Shown here: piece by piece, positions 11,111 to 19,870 of the stretch | Layout of the letters: each line of letters opens with the position of its first letter | Numbering within the stretch: position 1 is the first letter of the stretch | Assembly: GCA_963854835.1 (NCBI GenBank) | Contig: OY978528.1 | Coordinates: 39,113,960-39,177,959 of the forward strand | DNA length: 64,000 nt | Direction of reading: 5' to 3' | DNA from: Megamerina dolium | Taxonomy: Eukaryota > Arthropoda > Insecta > Diptera > Megamerinidae | Program-made: the position numbers and the translations under genes | Notes under the pieces: generated by a model | The model's database searches: none | What the model saw: the letters and a program-made list of their open reading frames with translations, nothing else | Told to the model about the DNA's origin: nothing

Positions 11111-11908
11111 TAGGGCGGAAATAAATGTTAGTTGGAGTTAGTTAACAACACTCCAGCAAATGTTGTATGACTGTGGCAGGATTAGGAATTAGAATTAGAA
11201 AGAGATACTCCATCATGTTATTGAAGCTCTAATATCGAACAAAATACGATCCACGATCATAAATCGTTTCTATATTTCAGGAACCCCATAAACCTCAAAT
11301 TAAAAATATATTAATACAGACTTATTAACGATGTTTCTCATATACTTACTTACAGTTTCCAGATTCAAACTTAGATTAAATTGTCCAGATTACTCGTACA
11401 AGAGGAAAATGCAAGTGTACAACAAATATATAAATTGCTACATATGGTGTTAAGGGAAATTGCAATGTATTCCAAATTTCTACAAAAATAATTATTATGA
11501 TATGTCAACATTCAAAAGAATTGTAACAATGCTTGTAAAAAACATGTTAATGTTAAAAATAAGGCAAGAAACTTCACAAATGTTTTGGATATGTTATGTG
11601 TTATATTATATCTTCATACTGTCGACACGCAATGTATCTACATCGTTCACCAATAAGTCCATTCGAAAGTGTTCATTATTCTGACATAGAGCAAGGAATT
11701 ACTACTAGTAATTAGTACACTATTTATGAACCTACAAGAAAAAATATTAGACGTGAAAAACCGAACCAATTCAAAATTTAATTGATTCAAGGATGACACA
11801 GGACTTCAACAGATTTCAAATACCTAACAATATATATTCTACATCCATTCTAAAAAAATTCATCAAATAGTTGACTAAAAATTATTTCCACCTATAAATA
11901 AAGACAAA
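11111..11908. other. Intergenic, no gene seen
   Basis: AT-rich DNA. The single 74-codon frame at 11460-11684 is low-complexity and has no recognisable domain. Confidence 0.5.
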
Positions 11909-12019
11909 CAGGCTTATCATGAACAAATTTCAGTGACAAATTTTTCCCTTGTCAGCAATACATTTTGGATTTTTGATAAGTGAAAAGTTTCACGCGGAAT
12001 TTTGTTCATGATAGGCCTG
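11909..12019. mobile_element. Short MITE, TATCATGAACAAA family, copy 1
   Basis: A 111-bp element with inverted ends CAGGCTTATCATGAACAAA / CAGGCCTATCATGAACAAA. Two more copies follow within 300 bp. No clear target duplication was found. It carries no coding capacity. Confidence 0.7.
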
Positions 12020-12069
12020 AAATATAAAATAGTAATGAAATAAAGATAACGGTATAGTAGAGAATTAAT

Positions 12070-12150
12070 CAGGCCTATCATGAACAAATTTCCGCGCGAA
12101 ATTTTTCACATGTCGGAAATTTGCACGGAAATTTGAGCATGATAAGCCGG
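12070..12150. mobile_element. Short MITE, TATCATGAACAAA family, copy 2
   Basis: An 81-bp relative of the element at 11909. It begins CAGGCCTATCATGAACAAA and ends in the inverse (TTTGAGCATGATAAGCCGG). The inner part is an almost continuous hairpin containing CCGCGCGAAA and TGCACGGAAA-like arms. Confidence 0.65.
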
Positions 12151-12195
12151 TAAATAAATAATTTTTAAATATTTTTTTTTTAATCTATATATAAT

Positions 12196-12280
12196 CAGGC
12201 TTATCATGAACAAATTTCCGTGCGAAATTTTCCCTTGTCAGCAATACATTTTACCGTTGTGATGCCGTCACACGGATTTT
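12196..12280. mobile_element. Short MITE, TATCATGAACAAA family, left half of copy 3
   Basis: Begins CAGGCTTATCATGAACAAA and shares the inner CCCTTGTCAGCAATACATTTT with copy 1, then stops where a LINE relic starts. A matching right end (TTGATCATGATAGGCCAG) stands alone near 18540-18563, so this MITE may have been split by the 6-kb nest of elements between. Confidence 0.55.
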
Positions 12281-12292
12281 TCATTCACCTAG

Positions 12293-13246
12293 CTACTCGC
12301 TGAACCAACCGGAACGTAGAATAAATCTTAGAAGATTGACAATATCGATCTGCGATAGTTGGGCTAGGTCACTCAGATGGTAGTGCACCAGAATTTTTTT
12401 TCGAGTTTTACATAAAGCGGGGCAGGTACATAGCAGGTGTGAGATCGTTTCAAGTTCCTCTTCATCTCTGCAGCTTCTGCAGAAGTCATGAGTGAGGTTG
12501 CCCAAACCTAATCTCACAGCGTGAGGACCTATGAGGCAGTGACCAGTGACCACTCCCACATAAGCCGAGATTTCTACCCTATTAAGATCGGCAAGCTTTC
12601 GTGAACGTATCTTGCCGAGTAGGGGCCACAGCAATTTCGCCGTCCTACAGATGGGTGTATCGGTCCATCTTTTCTGGAAGACGCTAGTGGTGATAACCTC
12701 CAAATTAAGCTTGCACGTGGCTATGGGGATCCCTAACCGAAAATTCTCCTGGGTTAGAGACTCTTTTGTACCCTGTCTTGCAAGCTCATCGGCTATGCAG
12801 GTTCCTCGTATATCCCTGTGTCCGGGTACCCAGTACAGGAGAATATTGTGCTGTTCAGCCATCTCGTTAAGAGATTTGCGGTAGTCAAGAATGGTCTTCG
12901 ATTTCACGAGAAATGTGTCCAGGGCCTTAATTGCAGCTTGGCTATCGCTCAAGATGCAGATGTTTCTGCGGGAGACAATGCTCTGTTTGATCCAAGTAAG
13001 TGCATTGTAAATCGCTTTAACTTCTGCCTGAAACACACCACAATGGTCAGGCAGGCGGAAAGAAATATTAAGGTTGAATGATTCGGAATACACACCTGCT
13101 CCCACCCTTCCATCAAGCTTAGAGCCATCAGTAAAGATGAGAGTATAATTTGGCATGAATCTCTCCGCCTCCCAGGCGAACCTATCAGGGAAGGAGGTTA
13201 GGAATTTCCTTTCAAAGGCATATGATATAATCAAGTGAAATTTCAA
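12293..13246 (-). pseudogene. LINE RNase H / C-terminal polyprotein fragment
   Basis: Long uninterrupted frame containing the RNase H catalytic acidic residues (Asp in TDGS, Glu in QAEV, Asp in LSDSQA) and the C-terminal zinc-knuckle-like block. It lacks the endonuclease and RT that normally precede it, so it is a 5'-truncated ORF2 rather than a gene. The apparent start methionine has no meaning for the original protein. Confidence 0.75.
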
Positions 13247-13460
13247 TATTAAAATTATCTAGTATACTTGCATGTGCGAAGGATCTTTGATGTCCATTGG
13301 TGCAAGCCGGTAAGGCGTAAAGCAGAATTGGCCGCCAGCTGTTTACCAAGTAAGTCAAGCGGAGTAAGATACAGAAGCACTTCTAGAGGTAACGTTGGAG
13401 TTGTTCTCAGTGCTTTCGAACGTTTCTTTTATAGTGTTTATAATTCGATGAACTGCGTTT
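12293..13460 (-). mobile_element. LOA/R1-type LINE, 3' portion (RNase H)
   Basis: 5'-truncated minus-strand copy. From 13246 to 12293 one open frame of about 317 codons encodes an RNase H domain (TDGSKLDG, FQAEVKAIY, LSDSQAAIKAL, VPGHRDIRG..ADELAR) and the C-terminal Cys/His block (CRSCRDEEELETISHLLCTCPAL). The LINE C-terminal connection domain just upstream (about 13410-13260) is in another frame. It is related to, but clearly distinct from, the element at 47-3622. It ends at the MITE at 12280. Confidence 0.75.
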
Positions 13461-13469
13461 TTCTCTAAA

Positions 13470-13811
13470 ACCATACTGATGGTTGAGTATGACGTTGAGT
13501 TTGACGAAATCTTTAATACGTTTTATTATCAGATTTTCAAAGAGTTTCGAAAAGATTGAAAGCAGACTAATTGGTCTGTATGAAGAGACGTTTGTTGGGT
13601 CCTTTCAAGCTTTGGGAATCATAGTAATTTGGGAGATTTTCCATGACTGAGGAAAGTAACCAGTGCGTATCATTGCATTGAAAATATGCAAGAAATGCAT
13701 TACTGCTATTGCGGAGATCTCTTTAATAATTTGACCTGTAATTAAATAACGTCCTGGAGATTTTTTGGCGTTGAGGTTTTTGATAGCGTTTATCAGTTCA
13801 TTCTTAGCAAA
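13470..13811 (-). pseudogene. Jockey-clade RT fragment
   Basis: Read on the minus strand, this stretch encodes the jockey RT N-terminal region: LNAKKSPGR-like, then a helix resembling VMHFLHIFNAMI, a WKISQITMIPK-like strand, SSYRPISLL and an H-Q-Y-GF end. It matches 26395-26740 of the full-length jockey. It is diverged and cut on both sides, on the right by the Tc1 relic at 13812. Confidence 0.7.
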
Positions 13812-14642
13812 CGCATCAGACGAGCGTTATATTGTACGAAAAATTAAGAAAAATCCAAAGTTATCCACTCCGAAGTTGGCTGCAGAGGTTCAGCGTGAAA
13901 TAGGAAAATCATCCAGTGCTGAAACTGTCCGACGTGTGCTGCGCAATCATGACTTGAACGGTCGAGTAGCCCGAAAGAAACCATTCATTTCAAAAATGAA
14001 TATACAACGCCGACTTGACTACGCCAAAGAGCATATTATTAAGACTCCTGCGTTCTGGAATACCGTTATTTTCGCGGATGAGTCTAAGTTTAATATTTTT
14101 GGCTCGGACGGAATGTCATATGTTTGGCGTAAAGCGAATACCGAGCTAAACAAGGAGAACCTTAAGCCCACAGTGAAGCATGGTGGCGGTAGCGTGATGG
14201 TTTGGGCCTGTATGTCAGCAGCCGGAGTAGGTAAATTGGTTTTTATTGAGGGAACAATGGACAAAATGAAGTACCTCGAGATTCTGAAAAACAATTTACT
14301 TCAAAGTGCAGACAAACTGGGTTTGCGGGAAGAATTTCGGTACTACCAAGATAATGACCCAAAACATAAATCTGGGATTTGCAATCTTGGCTTATTTGGA
14401 ACTGCCCACACTTGATGTCTCCACCACCACAGTCATCTGACATGAATGTGATTGAAAATCTTTGGTCTATTTTGGACAATAAAATAAGAACACACAAGAT
14501 TTCTAATAAGCAAGACCTAAAGAAGGTACTAATGGAGGAATGGAAAAAAATCACACCAGACATCACTCAAAAATTGGTGGATTCAATGCCAAATAGACTC
14601 CAGGCTGTCATTAACGCTAAGGGATGTCATACTAAATATTAA
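13812..14642 (+). pseudogene. Tc1 transposase pseudogene
   Basis: Encodes the second helix-turn-helix and the DDE domain (FADESKFNIFGSDG; QDNDPKHKS; DMNVIENLW). A single base lost near 14378, compared with the intact copy, shifts the frame just after DPKHKSG. The catalytic glutamate is therefore read only in the second frame (14379-14642). The N-terminal DNA-binding domain is absent. Both defects make it inactive. Confidence 0.88.
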
Positions 14643-14903
14643 AAGCAACTTACTTTGTTTTTAGTTTGAACTTAAAGAGACTGTACGAAATAAGCTGTGA
14701 CATGAATTTTCCTATTTTTTTCTTATTTTATTTTTTTATAGTGTCAAACACTAAAATTTTGAAAAAGTAAATTTTGGAAAATAAAAAACAAACCTTCCTT
14801 TCAAAAATGGCATTTATATTTTGTTCAAATTTTTGCTATATTAGGAATTACGACTGCAGCAATTTTTAAACTGTCACTGTACGAAATAAGCTGGGAGCCA
14901 CTG
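13812..14903 (+). mobile_element. Tc1-type transposon, 5'-truncated copy
   Basis: Same family as the intact element at 34738-36388, in plus orientation. The left end and the DNA-binding N-terminus (about the first 65 codons) are missing. The right terminal repeat (CACTGTACGAAATAAGCT...CCACTG) is complete and is followed by TA at 14904-14905. The coding part is very similar to the intact copy at the protein level, indicating a recently active family. Confidence 0.9.
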
Positions 14904-14905
14904 TA

Positions 14906-15015
14906 GTTCGATTCCCTATATATTTGTATTTTTGTTTCATGTATAGGGACAACATGAAAATTCTTAGTTCTTATTAAGCAGGTCAACGTATTTAGTAGAG
15001 CGTTAGAGTTGCGCC
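14906..15015 (-). mobile_element. Jockey ORF1 (gag) relic, split by the RTE insertion
   Basis: Minus-strand translation gives TKNFHVVPIHETKIQIY, matching the jockey ORF1 segment PKNFHVVPIRKG...ETKVQIY around 28990-28940. The relic continues on the other side of the RTE element from 18339 for roughly 100 bp. The 13-bp duplication at the two edges shows where the RTE element went in. Confidence 0.65.
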
Positions 15016-15322
15016 TGGTGGTCTGGTGGTGTTTTCGCAAGGTAACGTGTCTAACTGCCTCAACCAGGTGGGGCTAGCGCAAGCCTTGTTGAACTCATCG
15101 CAAGTCAACTCACTGGCTGTCATGTAGTTTGATCTGAGCGCTGTGTGATGATACCTTTACTTGTTAATGAGGGGTAGTCATATAGCTTGCTCTGCTTACT
15201 CTGTGATGGCGCTTTCATTATTATTAATGGGGGCCCTCCATGTGGCGACCACCGGGCAACGTCTTCCTGGCACCCGCTGGGAGGCGGCTGAAGTGAGTGG
15301 CGAAAATCTCCTCGGTTAGAGG

Positions 15323-16102
15323 TTGTGCGCTGGGTTTGGGACCCGCCACATAAAAAACCCCCCAATGAAAAAAACCAATATGCCTCGGATAAGGACTACC
15401 GCTTTTTTTGATGACCCCCGCAAACGAAAAAAGGACCACGATTTACGGATATGCACCTGGAATGTCCGATCCCTTTATAGGGAGGGTGCCTCTATCCAGC
15501 TGGTTGATGTCCTCGAAAAATACAGAGCTGACATCACCGCTCTCCAGGAAATGCGATGGACAGGACAGGGCTGCTCCAAAAGAGCGTCCTGTGACATCTA
15601 CTACAGTTGCCATGCTGAAAGGCACGAATTAGGATGTGGATTTTTGGTCAGCAAGAGACTACGACATCTTGTCTCACAGTTCACGCCTGTGAACGAACGG
15701 CTGGCCACAATCCGCATCAAGGCAAAATTTTTCAACATCAGCCTTATATGTGCCCACGCTCCGACGGATGAGAAGAACAATGTGACCAAGGAGAGCTTCT
15801 TTCAGCGCCTCGAAGAAGCTTATGACCGCTGCCCCCGCCACGATATCAAAATCGTGCTTGGCGACTTTAATGCCAGGGTGGGCAAGGAAGGTACCTTTGG
15901 TCCAACTGTCGGAAAATTCAGCCTCCACCAGAACACCTCCGATAACGGAATGGGGCTGATCGACTTCGCCGCAGCACGAAACATGGTAATTGGTGGTACC
16001 AGGTTCCAGCATCTCGACATCCACAAAGCGACATGGCTGTCTCCAGATCAAAGAACAAGAAACCAAATTGATAATGTGGTGATTGACGGAAGTCCAGTGT
16101 GA
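15323..16102 (+). pseudogene. RTE endonuclease domain
   Basis: APE-type endonuclease: TWNVRSLY (Asn), LQEMRWTGQG (Glu), GDFNARVG (Asp/Asn) and, in the next frame after 16100, IDSDHYL (Asp-His). The core is complete, but the frame shifts at about 16095-16102, so the catalytic SDH motif falls into the next frame. The element's true start is probably a methionine near 15365. Confidence 0.8.
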
Positions 16103-17113
16103 TGGACGTGAAATCGATCCGTGGTGCCAACATCGACTCGGATCACTACCTTGTTGCAGCTAAGGTGCGCACACGCTTATGTGTCGCAAATAACAAGAGA
16201 AGTCCCACACAGAGAAAGCTCGACGTCAGTAAGCTGCGATCACCAGAGACAGCAGATGCATTTTCCACTCGACTATCGGATCTGCTTATGCAGAACACTC
16301 CCCCACTTGATGATACATGCGCACGGTGGACACATATATCCCACTCCATGACTACTGCTGCCGAGGAGGTAATCGGTTACTACCGGCCTCTGAGGAATGA
16401 GTGGTATGATCAGGAGTGTCGCGACGCTACCGCAGAGAAAGACGCCGCCTACAAAAAAAACCCTGCGTGCAGGCGTAACGCGAGCTGTTAAGGAGCGGTA
16501 TAGAGAGAAAAGGAGTGCAGAGAGACGTCTTTTCAGGCACAAGAAGAGGGAGTTGGAAAGGCGCGAGTGTGAGGAGATAGAGATGTGTACCGACAAGAAT
16601 GAGACTCGAAAATTCTTTGAAAGAATCAAACGCCTGAGTGGAGGTTTAAATCCCGGAGCCTCTTCTTGTCGTGATGGAAATGGGAATCTGGTTACGGATG
16701 TCCAGAGTGTACTGAGCCTATGGAGGGAACACTTCTCCACGTTACTGAATGGCGATTCTACGAACAATTCCGCCAGTGGAGGAGATTGCCCGATAACCCC
16801 AATTACAGATGATGGTGTTGATATTCGACCACCCAACTGTGACGAGGTTGAAACGGCCATTTTAAGGTTGAAGAACAACAAAGCTGCAGGTGCTGATGGC
16901 CTGCCTGCCGAGTTGTTTAAGACCGGAGGCGATGAGCTACTCACCCGCATGCACCAGCTCATAAGCAGAATATGGTCGGATGAAAGCATGCCTGATGATT
17001 GGAGGCTCAGTGTTCTCTGTCCTGTACATAAAAAAGGAGACCCCACAATTTGCGCCAACTACCGTGGAATAAGCCTCCTGAGCATCGCATACAAGGTTCT
17101 ATCGGCAACCTGA
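16099..17113 (+). pseudogene. RTE linker and N-terminal RT region (two frames)
   Basis: Covers the end of the endonuclease (IDSDHYLVAAK), the basic linker (16397-16600) and the first RT motifs: LRLKNNKAAGADGLPAELFK near 16865-16920, LCPVHKKGD near 17015 and NYRGISLLSIAYK near 17060-17095. A frameshift lies in the A-run near 16450. About 35 bp are missing near 17100 compared with copy B, where a CERLKPML-type segment is present. Confidence 0.8.
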
Positions 17114-18012
17114 TTGGACCTTATCAGTGTGGCTTCAGACCTGGTAAATCCACCATCGACCAGATTTTCACACTGCGCCAAATCCTGGAGAAGACCCAAG
17201 AAAAACAGATCGACATACACCACCTATTTGTTGATTATAAAGCCGCTTTCGACAGTCCGGTAAGGGATTACCTCTATGCAACAATGTCTGAATTCGGTAT
17301 TCCTGCAAAGCTCATTCGACTTTGTAGAATGACACTGCATAACTCCCGTTGTGCAGTGAAAATTGGGAAGGACCTCTCCGCACCGTTTAATACCGAACGG
17401 TGTTTCAGACAAAGTGATTCGTTATCGTGCGATTTCTTCAATCTTATTATGGAGAAAATAATACGAGCTGCTGATCTACGACATAATGGCACTATCTTCA
17501 ACAAAAGTGTCATGCTGTTAGCGTATGCCGACGATATTGACATAATCGGCATGAACACGCGAGCAGTCAGTGCAGCATTCTCAGAGAAAGAGTCGCGTCA
17601 GATGGGTCTCACGGTGAACGAGGGCAAGACGAAGTATCTAGTGTCAACAAACAAAGAGTCCCGGCGTCTTGGACAGCACGTCACTGTTGACAACTACGCT
17701 TTTGAAGTAGTAAGGGACTTTGTCTATCTTGGAACCAGCATTAACAGCAGTAATGACGTCAGCTTGGAGATCATGCGTAGGATAACTCTTGCTAACAGGT
17801 GTTACTTTGGGCTGAGTAAGCAATTGAGAAGTCGAGCCCTCTCTCGAAGAACGAAAACTACACTCTACAAGTCTCTCATCATGTCTGTCCTAACATATGG
17901 CGCTGAATCCTGGACAATTTCCACCTCGGATGAGCGAATGCTTGGAGTTTTCGAGAGAAAAGTCCTACGCAAATCTTTGGACCTATTTGCGTTGGTGGCG
18001 AGTACCGAATAA
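17050..18012 (+). pseudogene. RTE reverse transcriptase core
   Basis: Contains QCGFRPGKSTIDQIF, VDYKAAFDS (first catalytic Asp), the RQxDSLSCDFFN loop and LAYADDIDIIG (catalytic DD, about 17518-17550), followed by the thumb with FVYLGTSIN. The residue after RQ reads S where copy B has G (RQGDSL), a probable missense change. The C-terminal tail (RLRWLGHVERM..) continues in other frames to 18296. Confidence 0.85.
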
Positions 18013-18338
18013 GGTACAACCATGAGCTGTACGAGCTGTATGCCGATATTGACATAGTAAAGCGCATCAAAATCCAGCGGCTGCGCTGGCTAGGTCATGT
18101 CGAGCGAATGGAAGAACACGCTCCAGCTAAGAAGGTTTTATATTCGGAACCCGCTGGAGGACGACGCAGAAGAGGAAGACCAAACCTCCGGTGGAAAGAC
18201 CATATACTGGAGAACCTGACGGCGCTTGGAATTTCTAACTGGCGCCAGCTAGCAAAGAACAGAGATGGCTGGCGAAGCATGTTATTTTCGGCCTAAATCA
18301 ATATTCGGTTGTTATGGCCAAGTAAGTTAGAGTTGCGC

Positions 18339-18515
18339 TCTCATAGGTAGATGGGTGGCGGCTTTGCCTCTTATTTATTTTTCTGACTGGTAGTATTATC
18401 AGAGTTTGACAGAGGTGCAAACCTGTTTGAAGAGAGTGGATTCATCTCAGGAGCAGAATTATGCGACTTAATCGATTTTGACGAAAATTGTTGAAGGCTC
18501 AACTTACGCTTTACC
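18339..18515 (-). mobile_element. Decayed jockey ORF1 relic, right part
   Basis: Sequence just right of the RTE target duplication (TGCGCTCTC...GATGGGTGGCGG) resembles jockey ORF1 around 29040-29075. Similarity fades after about 100 bp. No open frame is present. Confidence 0.4.
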
Positions 18516-18517
18516 AC

Positions 18518-18565
18518 AATATATGAACAAATTCAGGTGGAAATTTGATCATGATAGGCCAGAAT
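18518..18565. repeat. Orphan right end of TATCATGAACAAA-family MITE
   Basis: TATGAACAAATTCAGGTGG and GATCATGATAGGCCAG match the right half of the MITEs at 11909 and 12070. No partner left end is found nearby. The nearest unpaired left end is at 12196. Confidence 0.5.
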
Positions 18566-18724
18566 AAATTCTCTATAACATAGGATTTCTTAAATTGCAA
18601 ATTCCATTTGTAAAATAAAATCAAGAAAAAATTTAAGTTGATAGACCAAAACGGCATTAAATTTAATTCATTGACTAAAATTAGCTGAGAACAAAATATT
18701 CAGAGGTATCATCTACAAAAACTC

Positions 18725-19057
18725 GTGCCGTAGCTCAGTGGTTAGTGTATTGGCCTTCTGATCTGTAGGTCGTGGTTCAATCCCCGGCTGAAGTATAACA
18801 AATTTAATGTAGAAAAGATTTTTCTTTCGAACGGCACCCACTTGTCGGCAAGCAATTGGCAATTCTTCCGGCAGTAAAAATTTGCCATGAATAAAACTTC
18901 TAAAAGAATTTTGTGACAAAGCATGTCACAAGGCTTGTGCCGTTCGGAACCGGCTAAAATAAGTAGGTCCCTTCTAAGACTGTCCAAAAATTTAAACAAC
19001 CACAACAGTAATGGAAGCGAAGCTCGGCCAATGAGCCCTTCGGGGTTTATAAGTGCC

Positions 19058-19060
<3 letters not shown>
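18725..19060 (+). mobile_element. tRNA-derived SINE, copy A
   Basis: About 335 bp. The head carries an A box (TAGCTCAGTGG at 18731-18741) and a B box (GGTTCAATCC near 18775). The unrelated body includes GTCGGCAAGCAATTGGCAAT and ends in a small hairpin (GAGCCCTTCGGGG..) and AAGTGCCA. The 3' end runs directly into a TA microsatellite. Copy B at 20505-20868 is the same family in the opposite orientation, and diverged copies lie at 63617-63893. The head lacks a proper anticodon stem, so it is not a functional tRNA. Confidence 0.85.
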
Positions 19061-19126
<66 letters not shown>

Positions 19127-19133
19127 TATAATA

Positions 19134-19177
<44 letters not shown>

Positions 19178-19184
19178 TATAATA

Positions 19185-19230
<46 letters not shown>

Positions 19231-19237
19231 TATAATA

Positions 19238-19297
<60 letters not shown>

Positions 19298-19330
19298 TAT
19301 ATAAACTTATATATATATACATATATTTTA
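19061..19330. repeat. TA microsatellite/minisatellite with palindromic symmetry
   Basis: About 260 bp of (TA)n interrupted three times by the unit ACATATATATAATAAGTTTA, at spacing of about 65 bp, then by an inverted relative (TATAAACTTATATATATA) near 19300. The array is nearly self-complementary along its whole length. It begins exactly at the 3' end of the SINE, so it probably grew from the SINE's tail. Confidence 0.9.
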
Positions 19331-19870
19331 ATACAATATTTTTTAAATGGAGAAAAATAAAACGAATATAAATAATGTAGCTATAGACCTATTTATTGGC
19401 ATAATTTATTTTAATTTCACAATTCTGTTTCATTTTTATCTTTTCGGATTTCTCGTTATCACCACTGTATATTTATGTACATAAATAAATATATATGTAT
19501 GTATATGAAAATATTGTAACAAGCAGTTTATGACTGCAATAAAAATTTAACAAAATATGCATTTTGCATTTATTAACATATCACATATATATCTGATATT
19601 TTTACTTATTCAAGTAGAAGTAAAAGAAAGAGCAACACACACACACACACATTTCACATTCACAATTAACAACAAATTGGGTTTCGGTATTGAATCCCTA
19701 AATATATATGTGTATGTATCATTTATAACCATTATGTATGTAGATATACAACACTATACTAGTATATCTATGATAATATTAAAACTAAAACTATACGTTC
19801 ATGTTAGGATATCTTTGATTGCAGTACTAGTCGTATTTTCCAATTTAATAAACAATTTAAAAATTTATAT
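19331..19870. other. Downstream flank of Myt1, no other gene seen
   Basis: AT-rich DNA that should include the 3' UTR of the minus-strand Myt1 gene; TTTATT (AATAAA on the minus strand) occurs near 19390 and 19566. A short CA run lies at 19635-19650. Confidence 0.5.

Larger units (their letters stand above)
15016..18325 (+). mobile_element. RTE-type non-LTR retrotransposon, full length, copy A
   Basis: About 3.3 kb flanked by a perfect 13-bp target duplication GTTAGAGTTGCGC (15003-15015 and 18326-18338). It has a 5' UTR of about 300 bp, one ORF split by frameshifts (endonuclease then RT then a C-terminal tail), a very short 3' UTR and a terminal AAGTAA tail without poly(A), as is usual for RTE elements. 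A second copy in minus orientation lies at about 43180-46519, with related fragments at 40618-41150 and 42060-42950. The assignment to the RTE clade rests on the endonuclease and 3' end features and has not been tested by phylogeny. Confidence 0.85.

Noticed and set aside
11460..11684. 74-codon frame
   Set aside because: AT-rich low-complexity translation, no start context, no family resemblance.
18725..18800. tRNA gene call
   Set aside because: A and B boxes are good, but no proper anticodon stem-loop forms and the same head heads a 335-bp repeat at several sites; it is a SINE.
18923..19360. Long YIYI-repeat frames on both strands
   Set aside because: They are translations of the TA microsatellite.
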